A stretch of DNA of 40,224 nucleotides from Nostoc sp. KVJ20 (lineage in GTDB: Bacteria; Cyanobacteriota; Cyanobacteriia; Cyanobacteriales; Nostocaceae): assembly GCF_001712795.1 (NCBI RefSeq), contig NZ_KV757550.1:1-40224 (forward strand), written 5' to 3'. Positions 26,978-34,879 of the stretch are shown here, piece by piece. How positions within the stretch are numbered: the first letter of the stretch is position 1; every line of letters begins with the position of its first letter. A model generated the notes under the pieces. The model made no database searches. It saw nothing but the letters and a program-made list of their open reading frames with translations, and was not told the DNA's origin. A program made the position numbers and the translations under genes.

Positions 26978-28051
26978 TCAATTAAGAGAACGATAAGCGG
27001 GGAAAAAATTTGACTCAAGTAAGGTTTCTGGCTCAGTTTTTAAAGATTTTGCTCGTAATTTAACTAAATCTATATATTTTTCTTCATCTGTAATTAGGCG
27101 TAATGTCAAGAAAGAATGTTTTTGTTTAGAAAAACCTGCTTTAAATTTGTAGAGACTATCTTTAGCTGAACCAACACCACCGCCTAAATGCAAAACTTTA
27201 TTTCCACGTTCTTTAGCCCAAAATCGAACGTAATCAAACATTAACTTACTAGGAGCTTGTTTTAGGAACTCGTTTTTTGTTCCTCCAAGGTGATACTGAA
27301 CTATTTCACAGCATTCAGTAAATATTCCAGCACAAGCAACTTTATTATTTAACTCTAAAATACATAAGTATATATTTTCATTCATATTTGCTAGAGAAGC
27401 AAAATATTTATAATCAAAATAAAAATATTTTTTTGCTTCTACACGCTGCATTGTTTGAGTATATACATCGATAAAAACATCTATATAATCCTGAAAATTA
27501 ACCATTCTTGTTGTAAATCCATCACGTTTACACCGATTGATATAAGTTCGGTGTTCTGGTCGCGTTTGCTGCCATATTTCTGTTGCTGAAAGGCTTAAGT
27601 TGATAGATATAGTTTCTCCTGATACTTGAAAAAATTTAGAGGCTAAAACTTCATTCAAATTTTGATTGAGTATTGGATGCAAGCGTAAGAATGCTGAACA
27701 CACGCTCTTGGATAGGAATACAGATTTTAGCTTTTCAAGTGCCAAGTTTAAAAAATCGGGTGTATTAGCCGCCGCTTCACTTAACAGAAATCCAGGATAA
27801 CCATAAGGCGAAACTACATCAAATACTTCTGGAATTGTGAACTCGCCGTCAAACAAATTATCACAGCGGCGCAGCAAATAAGGTAAAAAAAATATTTTTT
27901 CACCATCAGCTATCAAAATTGCCTCTGGTATTGTTTGAGTTCTTTGGGATTCTAGATATACATATTCAGGCAAATGATAAACATCATAACTGAGCTTTTC
28001 TAGTATTTCTAACCACAAAGGGTTAGCTAAATCAATTACTTGAATATTCAT
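26978..28051 (-). CDS. FemAB/GNAT-like acyltransferase
   Basis: A 357-residue protein of the FemAB-like (GNAT-fold duplication) type. Landmarks: IWQQTRPEHRTYINRCKRDG in the first half; YLCILELNNKVACAGIFTECCEIVQYHLGGT, KLMFDYVRFWAKERGNKVLHLGGGVG and LYKFKAGFSKQKHSF in the second. Homologues transfer acyl or aminoacyl groups to amino sugars or peptidoglycan precursors. Next to a sugar aminotransferase, N-acylation of the new amino group is the likely task. It is 19 bases from the sugar transferase gene, in the same transcript. Confidence 0.8.
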   Translation of the reverse strand: MNIQVIDLANPLWLEILEKLSYDVYHLPEYVYLESQRTQTIPEAILIADGEKIFFLPYLLRRCDNLFDGEFTIPEVFDVVSPYGYPGFLLSEAAANTPDFLNLALEKLKSVFLSKSVCSAFLRLHPILNQNLNEVLASKFFQVSGETISINLSLSATEIWQQTRPEHRTYINRCKRDGFTTRMVNFQDYIDVFIDVYTQTMQRVEAKKYFYFDYKYFASLANMNENIYLCILELNNKVACAGIFTECCEIVQYHLGGTKNEFLKQAPSKLMFDYVRFWAKERGNKVLHLGGGVGSAKDSLYKFKAGFSKQKHSFLTLRLITDEEKYIDLVKLRAKSLKTEPETLLESNFFPAYRSLN

Positions 28052-28070
28052 CTTTAAAATTAATTACCAA

Positions 28071-28724
28071 TTATTCTTTAAGTTGGCCTTTGAATTCCTC
28101 CGATGTAACGTGACCTTCCTGGGTGACGCTTTCTCGTTGCATTACTTGCCATATAGTCATGAACAAAATTTTCAGGTCAAGCCACAGACTCCAGTGATCG
28201 ATATACCAAACATCCAACTGAAATTTTTTATTCCAAACTTGATCTAATGTGCGGCGACCATTAACTTGCGCCCAGCCAGTAATACCCGGCTTTACTTCAT
28301 GGCGACGTGCTTGTTGAGGGGTATAGCGGTCAAGATACTTTACTAATAACGGGCGGGGGCCAACAAAACTCATGTCTCCTTTTAAGACATTCCAAAGTTG
28401 AGGTAATTCATCAAGACTAGTTTGACGCAGCAATTTACCAAAGGCTGTGAGGCGTTTTTCATCAGGAAGAAGATTGCCTTCAGTATCGCGTTCATTGGTC
28501 ATAGTACGGAATTTGTAAAAGTTAAAAATCCGAGCATTTTGACCAGGGCGGGGCTGGGTGAAAATCACTGGCTGACCCATGCGAAAATAAATAGCGATCG
28601 CAACACCCATGAGTAAAGGAAAAAGAAAAATTAAAGCGATCGCTGCCACAACTCTATCTAATATAGACTTGATTAATCTGCTGTAGTTTTTTAAGTTAAT
28701 GCCCTGAAAAATTTTAAGATTCAT
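28071..28724 (-). CDS. Initiating sugar phosphotransferase (bacterial sugar transferase, PglC/WcaJ type)
   Basis: About 217 residues. One N-terminal membrane hairpin (DRVVAAIALIFLFPLLMGVAI) precedes the conserved core: FTQPRPGQNARIFNFYKFRTM, LLRQTSLDELPQLWNVLKGDMSFVGPRP, EVKPGITGWAQVNGR and FQLDVWYIDHWSLWLDLKI. It moves a sugar-1-phosphate from a UDP-sugar to undecaprenyl phosphate, starting repeat-unit assembly. The ATG at 28724 is preferred. The longer frame starts with TTG at 28802 inside the upstream gene and lacks family similarity in the extra residues. Confidence 0.92.
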   Translation of the reverse strand: MNLKIFQGINLKNYSRLIKSILDRVVAAIALIFLFPLLMGVAIAIYFRMGQPVIFTQPRPGQNARIFNFYKFRTMTNERDTEGNLLPDEKRLTAFGKLLRQTSLDELPQLWNVLKGDMSFVGPRPLLVKYLDRYTPQQARRHEVKPGITGWAQVNGRRTLDQVWNKKFQLDVWYIDHWSLWLDLKILFMTIWQVMQRESVTQEGHVTSEEFKGQLKE

Positions 28725-28779
28725 AAATACACTGTCTCTCTTATTTCTCTTATATATGTGAGATTTTTTTTCAAAATCT

Positions 28780-29952
28780 CTACTTATGAGATATTGAATC
28801 AATTCCTAATTCTTCATAGTACTTATTCAGTCGAGCAAAAACTAATTCCTCATCATATTTAATTTCGACTCGCTCACGACTAGCTTGGCCATAAGTTTGT
28901 CGTAATTCATAGTTAGATAATAGTATTCCTACAGCCTCAGCTAACTTTTGACTATTTTGAGGTAGCACAATTAAACCTGTTTTCCCGTGAATTACAGCTT
29001 CTCGACAACCCCGAATATCTGTAGTAACAACTGGTAAACTCATTGACATTGCTTCTAGAATAGATCGGGGTAATCCTTCATGACTGAATGTAGGCAACAC
29101 AAAGATATCTAACAGCCCTAAAAGTTCTGGTATATCTTGACGTTTACCTGTGAGAGTAATATGTTCCTCAATTCCTAAAGAGTGAATTTTTTTGATTAGT
29201 TCTGCCTGAAAAGGTTCAGGATCAGTATCGAGTTGTGAGCCAATTACCAAAACTTGCAAATTAGGAAAATGAGGAAGTAGTTTTGCTGTGGCTTCAATTA
29301 AATATTCACTGCCTTTTTTACGGGTTATACGTCCAATTGTGCCAATAATTAAGTTTCTACTCTCAGGGATACCCAAGGATTTACGCAATTGATTTTGATG
29401 AGCCAAATTGAGGCGATCGCACTTAAAACGATCAATGTCTACACCGTTACCCAAATAACATACTTTTTCCGGCGGACAAAGACCTAATTTTTTGGCTGTG
29501 GCAATATCTTCATGATTTTGAGTAAGGATTAAATCAGTTATGAAAGCAGCAAGTTTTTCGACAATAAAATAAAAACGATATTGACTAAGTGAGGACTGAT
29601 CGTGAAATGGAAAACCGTGAGCAGTGTAGACAATTCGTTTAACACCAGCTAGTTTGGCTGCAATACGTCCCAATACAGCAGCAATTGGAGTATGTACGTG
29701 AACAAGGTCGTACTGATTTTTTTGAATTAATCGCGTCAGTTGATAAATACTTCTCAAATTCAAGAGAGGAGATATCCGACGGTCAATTTGAATTGGATGG
29801 ACTATGTATCCTTGTTGTTGTAATTGTTCAACTTCTAAACCTGGAGAGCAAGCTATTTCAACTGATAGATTATGAGACAATAAATAATCAATCTGAGGTC
29901 TTAAAAGAATCTGGGCGGTGTCTCCAATTGCACAAATATGTAGGATTTTCAT
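28780..29952 (-). CDS. GT4-family glycosyltransferase
   Basis: About 390 residues with two Rossmann lobes (GT-B fold). Landmarks: YDLVHVHTPIAAVLGRIAAKLAG, IVYTAHGFPF, NGVDIDRF, LIIGTIGRITRKKGSEYLIEA and the nucleotide-sugar site FVLPTFSHEGLPRSILEAMSMSLPVVTTDIRGCREAV, which contains the E-x7-E motif of retaining GT4 enzymes. It adds a sugar to the lipid-linked chain in the cytosol, probably as the second step after the initiating transferase. The ATG at 29952 overlaps the stop of the epimerase gene (TAATG). Confidence 0.9.
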   Translation of the reverse strand: MKILHICAIGDTAQILLRPQIDYLLSHNLSVEIACSPGLEVEQLQQQGYIVHPIQIDRRISPLLNLRSIYQLTRLIQKNQYDLVHVHTPIAAVLGRIAAKLAGVKRIVYTAHGFPFHDQSSLSQYRFYFIVEKLAAFITDLILTQNHEDIATAKKLGLCPPEKVCYLGNGVDIDRFKCDRLNLAHQNQLRKSLGIPESRNLIIGTIGRITRKKGSEYLIEATAKLLPHFPNLQVLVIGSQLDTDPEPFQAELIKKIHSLGIEEHITLTGKRQDIPELLGLLDIFVLPTFSHEGLPRSILEAMSMSLPVVTTDIRGCREAVIHGKTGLIVLPQNSQKLAEAVGILLSNYELRQTYGQASRERVEIKYDEELVFARLNKYYEELGIDSISHK

Positions 29953-31013
29953 TATTCCCGACTCCCCACTTTTACCCAAGAATTTTGGGTTAATTGAGTC
30001 CTAGCATTCTGATAATAAGAACAATACCAATCTACAAAACGTCCAATTCCTACCTCAATAGGTGTGCTAGGTTTAAAGCCTACATCATTAACTAAATCAT
30101 CAACATCTGCATAAGTAACGGGGACATCACCAGGTTGTAAAGGGAGCAAATTCTTTTGTGCTTTCATTCCCAAACAATCTTCCAGCACTTCTATAAAGCG
30201 CATTAATTCAACTGGTTGATTATTACCTATGTTGTAAATTTTATAAGCAGCCTTACTCGTTCCTGGGTCGGGTGCATCTCCTGACCAAGCAATATTTGGC
30301 TCAGGTATTTTATCCATCACCCGGATAATACCTTCTACAATGTCGTCAATATATGTAAAATCTCGGCACATTTTACCGTAATTAAACACATCAATCGGCT
30401 GCTTTTTCAAAATCGCTTTAGTAAACAAAAACAGCGCCATATCTGGACGACCCCACGGCCCATAGACAGTAAAGAAGCGAAGTCCAGTTGTTGCTAAACC
30501 ATATAAGTGGCTATAACTATGAGCCATTAACTCGTTAGCTTTTTTTGTAGCAGCATATAAACTAACTGGATGATCTACATTGTCATGAATAGAAAAGGGT
30601 GTTTTAGTATTAGCACCGTATACAGAACTAGAAGAGGCAAATACTAAGTGTTGAACGCCTGAATGGCGACAACCTTCGAGGATATTAATAAAGCCTACTA
30701 AGTTGCTATCTATATACGCATGAGGGTTCTTGATGGAGTATCGGACACCAGCTTGTGCTGCTAAATTGACCACCACATCAAAGCGTTGTTCGGCGAAAAG
30801 TTGAGCTATAGCTACCGAGTCTGCCAAATCCAGTCTATAAAAACTAAAATTTGGGTTTTCTTCTAGTTGAGCTAAACGGTCTTTTTTAAGTAGGACATCG
30901 TAGTAATCATTTAGGTTATCTAGACCAACAACCTCATCACCTCTGGTTAATAAACGTTGACTGAGATGAAAACCAATAAAACCAGCAGCACCAGTGACTA
31001 AAACCTTGACCAT
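29952..31013 (-). CDS. UDP-glucuronate 4-epimerase-like SDR protein
   Basis: A 353-residue extended short-chain dehydrogenase. The NAD loop is GAAGFIG (8-14), the catalytic serine lies in [11 protein letters not shown] and the catalytic Tyr/Lys pair in [32 protein letters not shown] and [14 protein letters not shown] match UDP-glucuronic acid 4-epimerases (LspL/CapI type), which produce UDP-galacturonate. Following the nucleotide-sugar dehydrogenase, it would act on that enzyme's acidic product. It is 131 bases downstream of the dehydrogenase, with a small repeat element between them. Confidence 0.9.
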   Translation of the reverse strand: MVKVLVTGAAGFIGFHLSQRLLTRGDEVVGLDNLNDYYDVLLKKDRLAQLEENPNFSFYRLDLADSVAIAQLFAEQRFDVVVNLAAQAGVRYSIKNPHAYIDSNLVGFINILEGCRHSGVQHLVFASSSSVYGANTKTPFSIHDNVDHPVSLYAATKKANELMAHSYSHLYGLATTGLRFFTVYGPWGRPDMALFLFTKAILKKQPIDVFNYGKMCRDFTYIDDIVEGIIRVMDKIPEPNIAWSGDAPDPGTSKAAYKIYNIGNNQPVELMRFIEVLEDCLGMKAQKNLLPLQPGDVPVTYADVDDLVNDVGFKPSTPIEVGIGRFVDWYCSYYQNARTQLTQNSWVKVGSRE

Positions 31014-31025
31014 GATGTTTTCCCT

Positions 31026-31146
31026 AAGTAGTTAGGTGTCAATAAATTAAAGTTTGTAGTAAGGACTTTAGTCCTGATAATCCTGAAGAAGCGATAAATC
31101 GCTCACTACGAACTAGGATTTTATGTTTAATTATGTCTACCTACTT
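31026..31146. mobile_element. Second MITE-like family, copy 1
   Basis: It begins AAGTAGTTAGG..AATAAATTAAA and ends with the imperfect inverse TTTAATTATG..CTACCTACTT. Its centre (GTTTGTAGTAAGGACTTTAGTCCT ... ACTACGAAC, given here in parts) closely resembles the element at 36785-36923. Its right edge includes the first two bases of the dehydrogenase stop codon. Confidence 0.6.
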
Positions 31147-32425
31147 ATAAGCTCCAGTAATGAATATGGGATGGTAGTGTAGTGTGGCTAAAAATAGACT
31201 TGATATCCATTAGCACTCCACCTGGACGCAAACAGTTGAAAAGTTGTTCGCAAGGCATATCCAAGTAAGCTTGATGGCTGACTGCAAATATTACCCCATC
31301 TAAATCACATAGGTTATGCCAATCTACTAAATCAATCCCATACTCTTGATATGCTTCATCAGGATCTACCAGAGGATCGTGTAAGAGTGGTTCAATACCG
31401 AATTGCTGCAATTCTGCCACCATATCTGGTATACGACTATTGCGGATGTCGGGTACATTTTCCTTAAAAGTAAGACCGAGAATTCCTACCCGCGCTTCTT
31501 TAATCGACAGGCTAGCTTCAACTAAGAGTTTGACAAAACGCTGACCGAGGTAAGTACCCATACTGTCGTTAATCCGACGACCGGCTAGGATGACTTCGGG
31601 ATGGTACCCCAGTTCTTCTGCCTTGGTAGTTAGATAGTAGGGGTCAACTCCAATGCAGTGACCACCAACAAGTCCTGGTGTGAATGGCAAAAAGTTCCAT
31701 TTGGTGTTTGCAGCTGCTAAAACATCGTGGGTGCGGATACCGATGCGATCGCATATTAACGCCAGTTCGTTCATCAAAGCAATATTCAAGTCTCGCTGAG
31801 TATTCTCAATGACTTTGGCAGCCTCAGCTACTTTAATTGAGGAGGTGCGATATACACCGGCATCAATAATAGCTGTATAGACATTTGCAACTCGTTCCAA
31901 AGTTTCGGCATCTTCTCCAGCTACCACTTTGACAATCTTTTCCAGAGTATGAGCCTTGTCGCCGGGATTAATCCGTTCTGGAGAATAGCCCAGCTTGAAA
32001 TCAACACCCATTTGTAAGCCTGATACTTTGGCCAGGGTTGCTCCGCAGATATCCTCTGTAACACCTGGATAGACTGTGGATTCGTACACCACGATCGCAC
32101 CAGGTTGTAGCACTTTCGCAACGAGTTCAGAGGCTTTAATCAGCAAGCTGAGGTCAGGATTATGGTTGCGGTCAACTGGGGTAGGTACGGCAATCACAAA
32201 AAAGTTTGTATCTACCAAGTCATAGATGTCTGAAGTGATGATGAGACTAGAATTTATTAACTCATCAGTAGAGATTTGACCCGTGCGATCGCAGCCTTGT
32301 TTTAAACTTTTAACTTTCTCTAAATTGATATCAAATCCAATAGTGTAGGGAAACTTTTTGGCAAACGCTAGGGCAACAGGTAGTCCAACGTAGCCAAGAC
32401 CAATAACAGCAATGCGGTTGCTCAT
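31145..32425 (-). CDS. Nucleotide-sugar 6-dehydrogenase (UDP-glucose/GlcNAc DH family, TviB/WbpA-like)
   Basis: A 426-residue enzyme oxidising C6 of a UDP-sugar to a carboxylate with two NAD. Motifs: AVIGLGYVGLPVALAF, VIAVPTPVD, VYESTVYPGVTE, YSPERINPGDKAHTL, the catalytic-cysteine segment GLVGGHCIGVDPYYL and GLTFKENVPDIRNS. The GDKAHTL and PFTPGLVGGHCIG spellings fit the TviB/VipA branch acting on UDP-GlcNAc or UDP-GalNAc, but UDP-glucose cannot be excluded. It is the first gene of the polysaccharide operon. Confidence 0.9.
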   Translation of the reverse strand: MSNRIAVIGLGYVGLPVALAFAKKFPYTIGFDINLEKVKSLKQGCDRTGQISTDELINSSLIITSDIYDLVDTNFFVIAVPTPVDRNHNPDLSLLIKASELVAKVLQPGAIVVYESTVYPGVTEDICGATLAKVSGLQMGVDFKLGYSPERINPGDKAHTLEKIVKVVAGEDAETLERVANVYTAIIDAGVYRTSSIKVAEAAKVIENTQRDLNIALMNELALICDRIGIRTHDVLAAANTKWNFLPFTPGLVGGHCIGVDPYYLTTKAEELGYHPEVILAGRRINDSMGTYLGQRFVKLLVEASLSIKEARVGILGLTFKENVPDIRNSRIPDMVAELQQFGIEPLLHDPLVDPDEAYQEYGIDLVDWHNLCDLDGVIFAVSHQAYLDMPCEQLFNCLRPGGVLMDIKSIFSHTTLPSHIHYWSL

Positions 32426-32798
32426 GTCTTAACAGGAGTATAGTTAAATATACGAAGTTTGACAATTGTCATTTATCAAAACGACAATTATTTGATAATT
32501 CAGATAAGTCTCGTTTGTTAACTTTGAAATGTGAGGATAGTTAATATAGGAATCCTCTTCTGCTTCAATTTTGTAGTACTTTTTTATTTGAGTAATGCCA
32601 ACTTGGCGCAGCTTCTATAAATAAAAAGACATAACCGCATCTATTTAATTGTCCACCTGTAGTTCAAATCTCGTTTCCAGCCTCTGGCTGGAAATGCTAC
32701 TCCTGGTGGCTCTGCCGCCAGTAAGGGAGGCGGAGCCTCTAAGATGGTATTCCCAGTCTGAGACTGGGAACGAGATAATTGTCCACCTGTAGTTATTC
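32426..32798. other. Interval between kinase and polysaccharide genes: promoter region plus repeat element
   Basis: The left part (32426-32640) is AT-rich and should carry the promoter of the polysaccharide operon; ATTGTC/GACAAT half-sites lie at about 32465-32487. The right part is the repeat element described separately. A 63-codon minus-strand frame through it is a repeat artefact. Confidence 0.5.
32646..32794 (+). mobile_element. Relative of the 184-bp element between 19-bp direct repeats
   Basis: TAATTGTCCACCTGTAGTT occurs exactly at 32646-32664 and 32776-32794, enclosing 111 bases. The insert starts CAAATCTCGTTTCCAGCC and ends CTGGGAACGAGA, giving TCTCGTT/AACGAGA inverted ends. The internal order of stems (CCAGCC..GGCTGG, GGCTCTGCC, GGAGGCGGAGCC, CCCAGTCT..AGACTGGG) matches the elements at 14647 and 37906. 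It lacks their GAATGGCACTAAG ends. Confidence 0.8.
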
Positions 32799-33923
32799 TT
32801 ACTTTAATGCTAGTCTTGGCAAGCGGAACCAAAATCTAGAACCACCTTCAGGACGAGGTAAATAACCAATTATACCTCCCCAGCGTTCGAGTGTGATTCT
32901 ACAAAAATAAAGACCTAAACCCGCTCTCCCTGATTTATCTTTACCTTGGGAGAACTTTTGAAATAAATTTTTTACCATTTCTGGCGATACACCCAAGCCC
33001 TGATCATCTACAGTAACTAAAACATACTCCCCATCTAATTCTAGACCAATAGTCACAGTAGAATCTGGTACACTGTAACGATAAGCATTTTCTACTAGAT
33101 TAGAAATCACTCTATCTAAACGAGATTGATCTCCAATAACTGTCCAGTCTATTGTCTTATCAATGTTAGCGGCAAACTGTAATTGTATATGATTAAGAGC
33201 AAAACTAGGCTTTAAAAACTCAATTACCTCTTGGATGGAAGTTAATATATTGGGTGCTGCCTCAATACCAATAGGAGAATTTTCTGGTAATAGTACTTCA
33301 TTAGAAAAAGCATCTAAAGTATCCTTAATTAGCATCTCTTGTTTTAGACATTGCTTGATACCAGTTTCTAAATACTCTTTTCCTTGAGGTGTTAAATTCT
33401 CAAATTCCAGGAGTGCAAAACAGCAATTTATAGCACTTAATTCCACTGCTATATCATGGATAAGACAATGGATTAAAACATCTTTTTTTTGATTATCTTT
33501 GAGCAATTGCTGATAAACTAACTTATATTCTCTAGCTTTTTGTAGAATATACTGCTGTTCTTTATAAGAATCTTCTAAAGCCTCAATTAACAAAACTTTC
33601 CTATTATCGACAAAAATTGCATAAGCTTTCAAATGATATTCTTGCCCAGTGGCATCTATTTCAGTCCATAAACCTGAACTCAGTTTTTTAACATTATTAT
33701 TATTGTTTATCCAAAATTCTTCAGCATCAATTAAAAAATTCTTTAAAAAAGAAAACTCTCCTTGCGGTATTGATATATTTATCCCTGATGCCAATTCTTT
33801 ACAAGAAAATTTATTGTACCAATCAGGTAAATTACCAATTATTTTAAATAGCCCTTCATTAATTTGCTCTAACGCTAGAATATCTAAAGCAGTGAGCATA
33901 TCATGTGTGATAGATGTATTCAT
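32799..33923 (-). CDS. PAS-like sensor histidine kinase
   Basis: A 374-residue soluble kinase. The N-terminal third is PAS-like (LFKIIGNLPDWYNKF ... KVLLIEALEDSYKEQQYILQKAREYKLV). A degenerate dimerisation helix carries the candidate phosphorylated histidine in LIHDIAVELSAI; the usual proline after it is absent. The ATPase domain is canonical: N-box RVISNLVENAYRYS, DDQGLGVSPEM, GRAGLGLYFCRITLERWGG. No receiver domain or response regulator is adjacent. Its PAS-like part resembles the small protein 42 bases upstream. It probably feeds signals from the GTPase/OmpA module to an unlinked regulator. Confidence 0.88.
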   Translation of the reverse strand: MNTSITHDMLTALDILALEQINEGLFKIIGNLPDWYNKFSCKELASGINISIPQGEFSFLKNFLIDAEEFWINNNNNVKKLSSGLWTEIDATGQEYHLKAYAIFVDNRKVLLIEALEDSYKEQQYILQKAREYKLVYQQLLKDNQKKDVLIHCLIHDIAVELSAINCCFALLEFENLTPQGKEYLETGIKQCLKQEMLIKDTLDAFSNEVLLPENSPIGIEAAPNILTSIQEVIEFLKPSFALNHIQLQFAANIDKTIDWTVIGDQSRLDRVISNLVENAYRYSVPDSTVTIGLELDGEYVLVTVDDQGLGVSPEMVKNLFQKFSQGKDKSGRAGLGLYFCRITLERWGGIIGYLPRPEGGSRFWFRLPRLALK

Positions 33924-33965
33924 GGGTTCAATCTGCTACGCTCAATTAATTTTGATTCTAGGTTA

Positions 33966-34364
33966 CTAATTTAAATTTCTATTTAATTTTTCCTGTAATA
34001 GTCTGAAATCATTAGCTTTTTGTTGAATAGGAAAAAGGTAATTTCTATCACAGCTACTATCTAACATCAATACCCAATCTACTTCCTTCGTCGGTAATAT
34101 ATGAACATCTACACAACTGCCATACTCTGTTTGGACAAATGGTAGAAATAGGGAGGTATTATCTAGTGGTAGTAGACCTTCCAGAAAAATAACTTGCTCT
34201 TTTGCATTTTCTCCTTTACGGAGATTAGTAATTCCATATTCTGCCAACTTCCCACCCCAACTTAGGAGGCTGCCATCTTTATTAACCAACAGATAGGCAA
34301 GAGAAGAATCTGCTACTACAAAATTTAGAATATAGGTAATTACAAAAACAGGAATATCTAACAT
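33966..34364 (-). CDS. Stand-alone PAS-like sensory protein
   Basis: A 132-residue protein with the compact pattern YLLVNKDGSLLSWGGKLAEYG, VIFLEGLLPLDNTSLFLPFVQ, CVDVHILPTKEVDWVLMLDSS, then a helix with QQKANDFRLLQEKL. As I recall, this family occurs as an input domain ahead of adenylate cyclases and kinases. The C-terminal QQKAN helix looks like a signalling linker without an output domain. Its start codon directly abuts the stop of the GTPase gene (no spacer), so it is probably made in step with the GTPase. It may be an adaptor linking GTPase and kinase. Confidence 0.75.
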   Translation of the reverse strand: MLDIPVFVITYILNFVVADSSLAYLLVNKDGSLLSWGGKLAEYGITNLRKGENAKEQVIFLEGLLPLDNTSLFLPFVQTEYGSCVDVHILPTKEVDWVLMLDSSCDRNYLFPIQQKANDFRLLQEKLNRNLN

Positions 34365-34865
34365 TTAGCAATCCAATATTTTTTTAGTAATAGTTTGAAA
34401 AGCTTCTTCTACACCGACACCATTTTTAGCACTGGTTTTAATCACAGTCCAGCCCTTTTGTATAACATCATCTATTTCAGTAGATTCAATTTCCCATTCA
34501 TCCGTTATATCCCATTTGTTCATGACTAAAATAAAGGGGACTTTTCCAATAGCATCTTCTACTTTTGTTTGTAAATCAAAAGCTTGTTCTAAAGTATTAT
34601 GCCTTGTACCATCTACGACTAATAAATAACCAGCAGAACCTCGTAAATAAGACATTTGTAATTTTTGAAATTCGTCTTCTCCATAAATATCCCAAAGAAT
34701 AAGATTTATTTTGTTATCTTGAATATCTATAGTTTTTTTATCAATTTTTACACCCACTGTAGTATGGTATTTTTCTGAAAAAATACTGTGGACTAACCTC
34801 GCTACTAAACTAGTTTTACCTGTAGCAAATGCACCGATCATACAAATTTTTTTCTGGATAATCAT
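34365..34865 (-). CDS. Rab/Ras-like small GTPase
   Basis: A 166-residue stand-alone GTPase with every nucleotide motif: G1 GAFATGKT (11-18), G2 threonines T35/T36, G3 DIYG (59-62), G4 NKWD (116-119) and G5 SAK (145-147). Where Rab proteins have W-D-T-A-G-Q-E, this has W-D-I-Y-G-E-D, so the catalytic glutamine is replaced by glutamate; slow intrinsic hydrolysis is expected. It ends KKILDC; a terminal cysteine is present but no CAAX or CC motif. It lies 14 bases after the OmpA-like gene and abuts the PAS-like gene. Likely a switch in an envelope-linked signalling module. Confidence 0.9.
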   Translation of the reverse strand: MIIQKKICMIGAFATGKTSLVARLVHSIFSEKYHTTVGVKIDKKTIDIQDNKINLILWDIYGEDEFQKLQMSYLRGSAGYLLVVDGTRHNTLEQAFDLQTKVEDAIGKVPFILVMNKWDITDEWEIESTEIDDVIQKGWTVIKTSAKNGVGVEEAFQTITKKILDC

Positions 34866-34879
34866 AAATTGATCTAACT

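Noticed and set aside
28725..28802. N-terminal extension of the sugar transferase
   Set aside because: It would need a TTG start inside the upstream gene and the extra residues lack family features; the ATG at 28724 gives the usual length.
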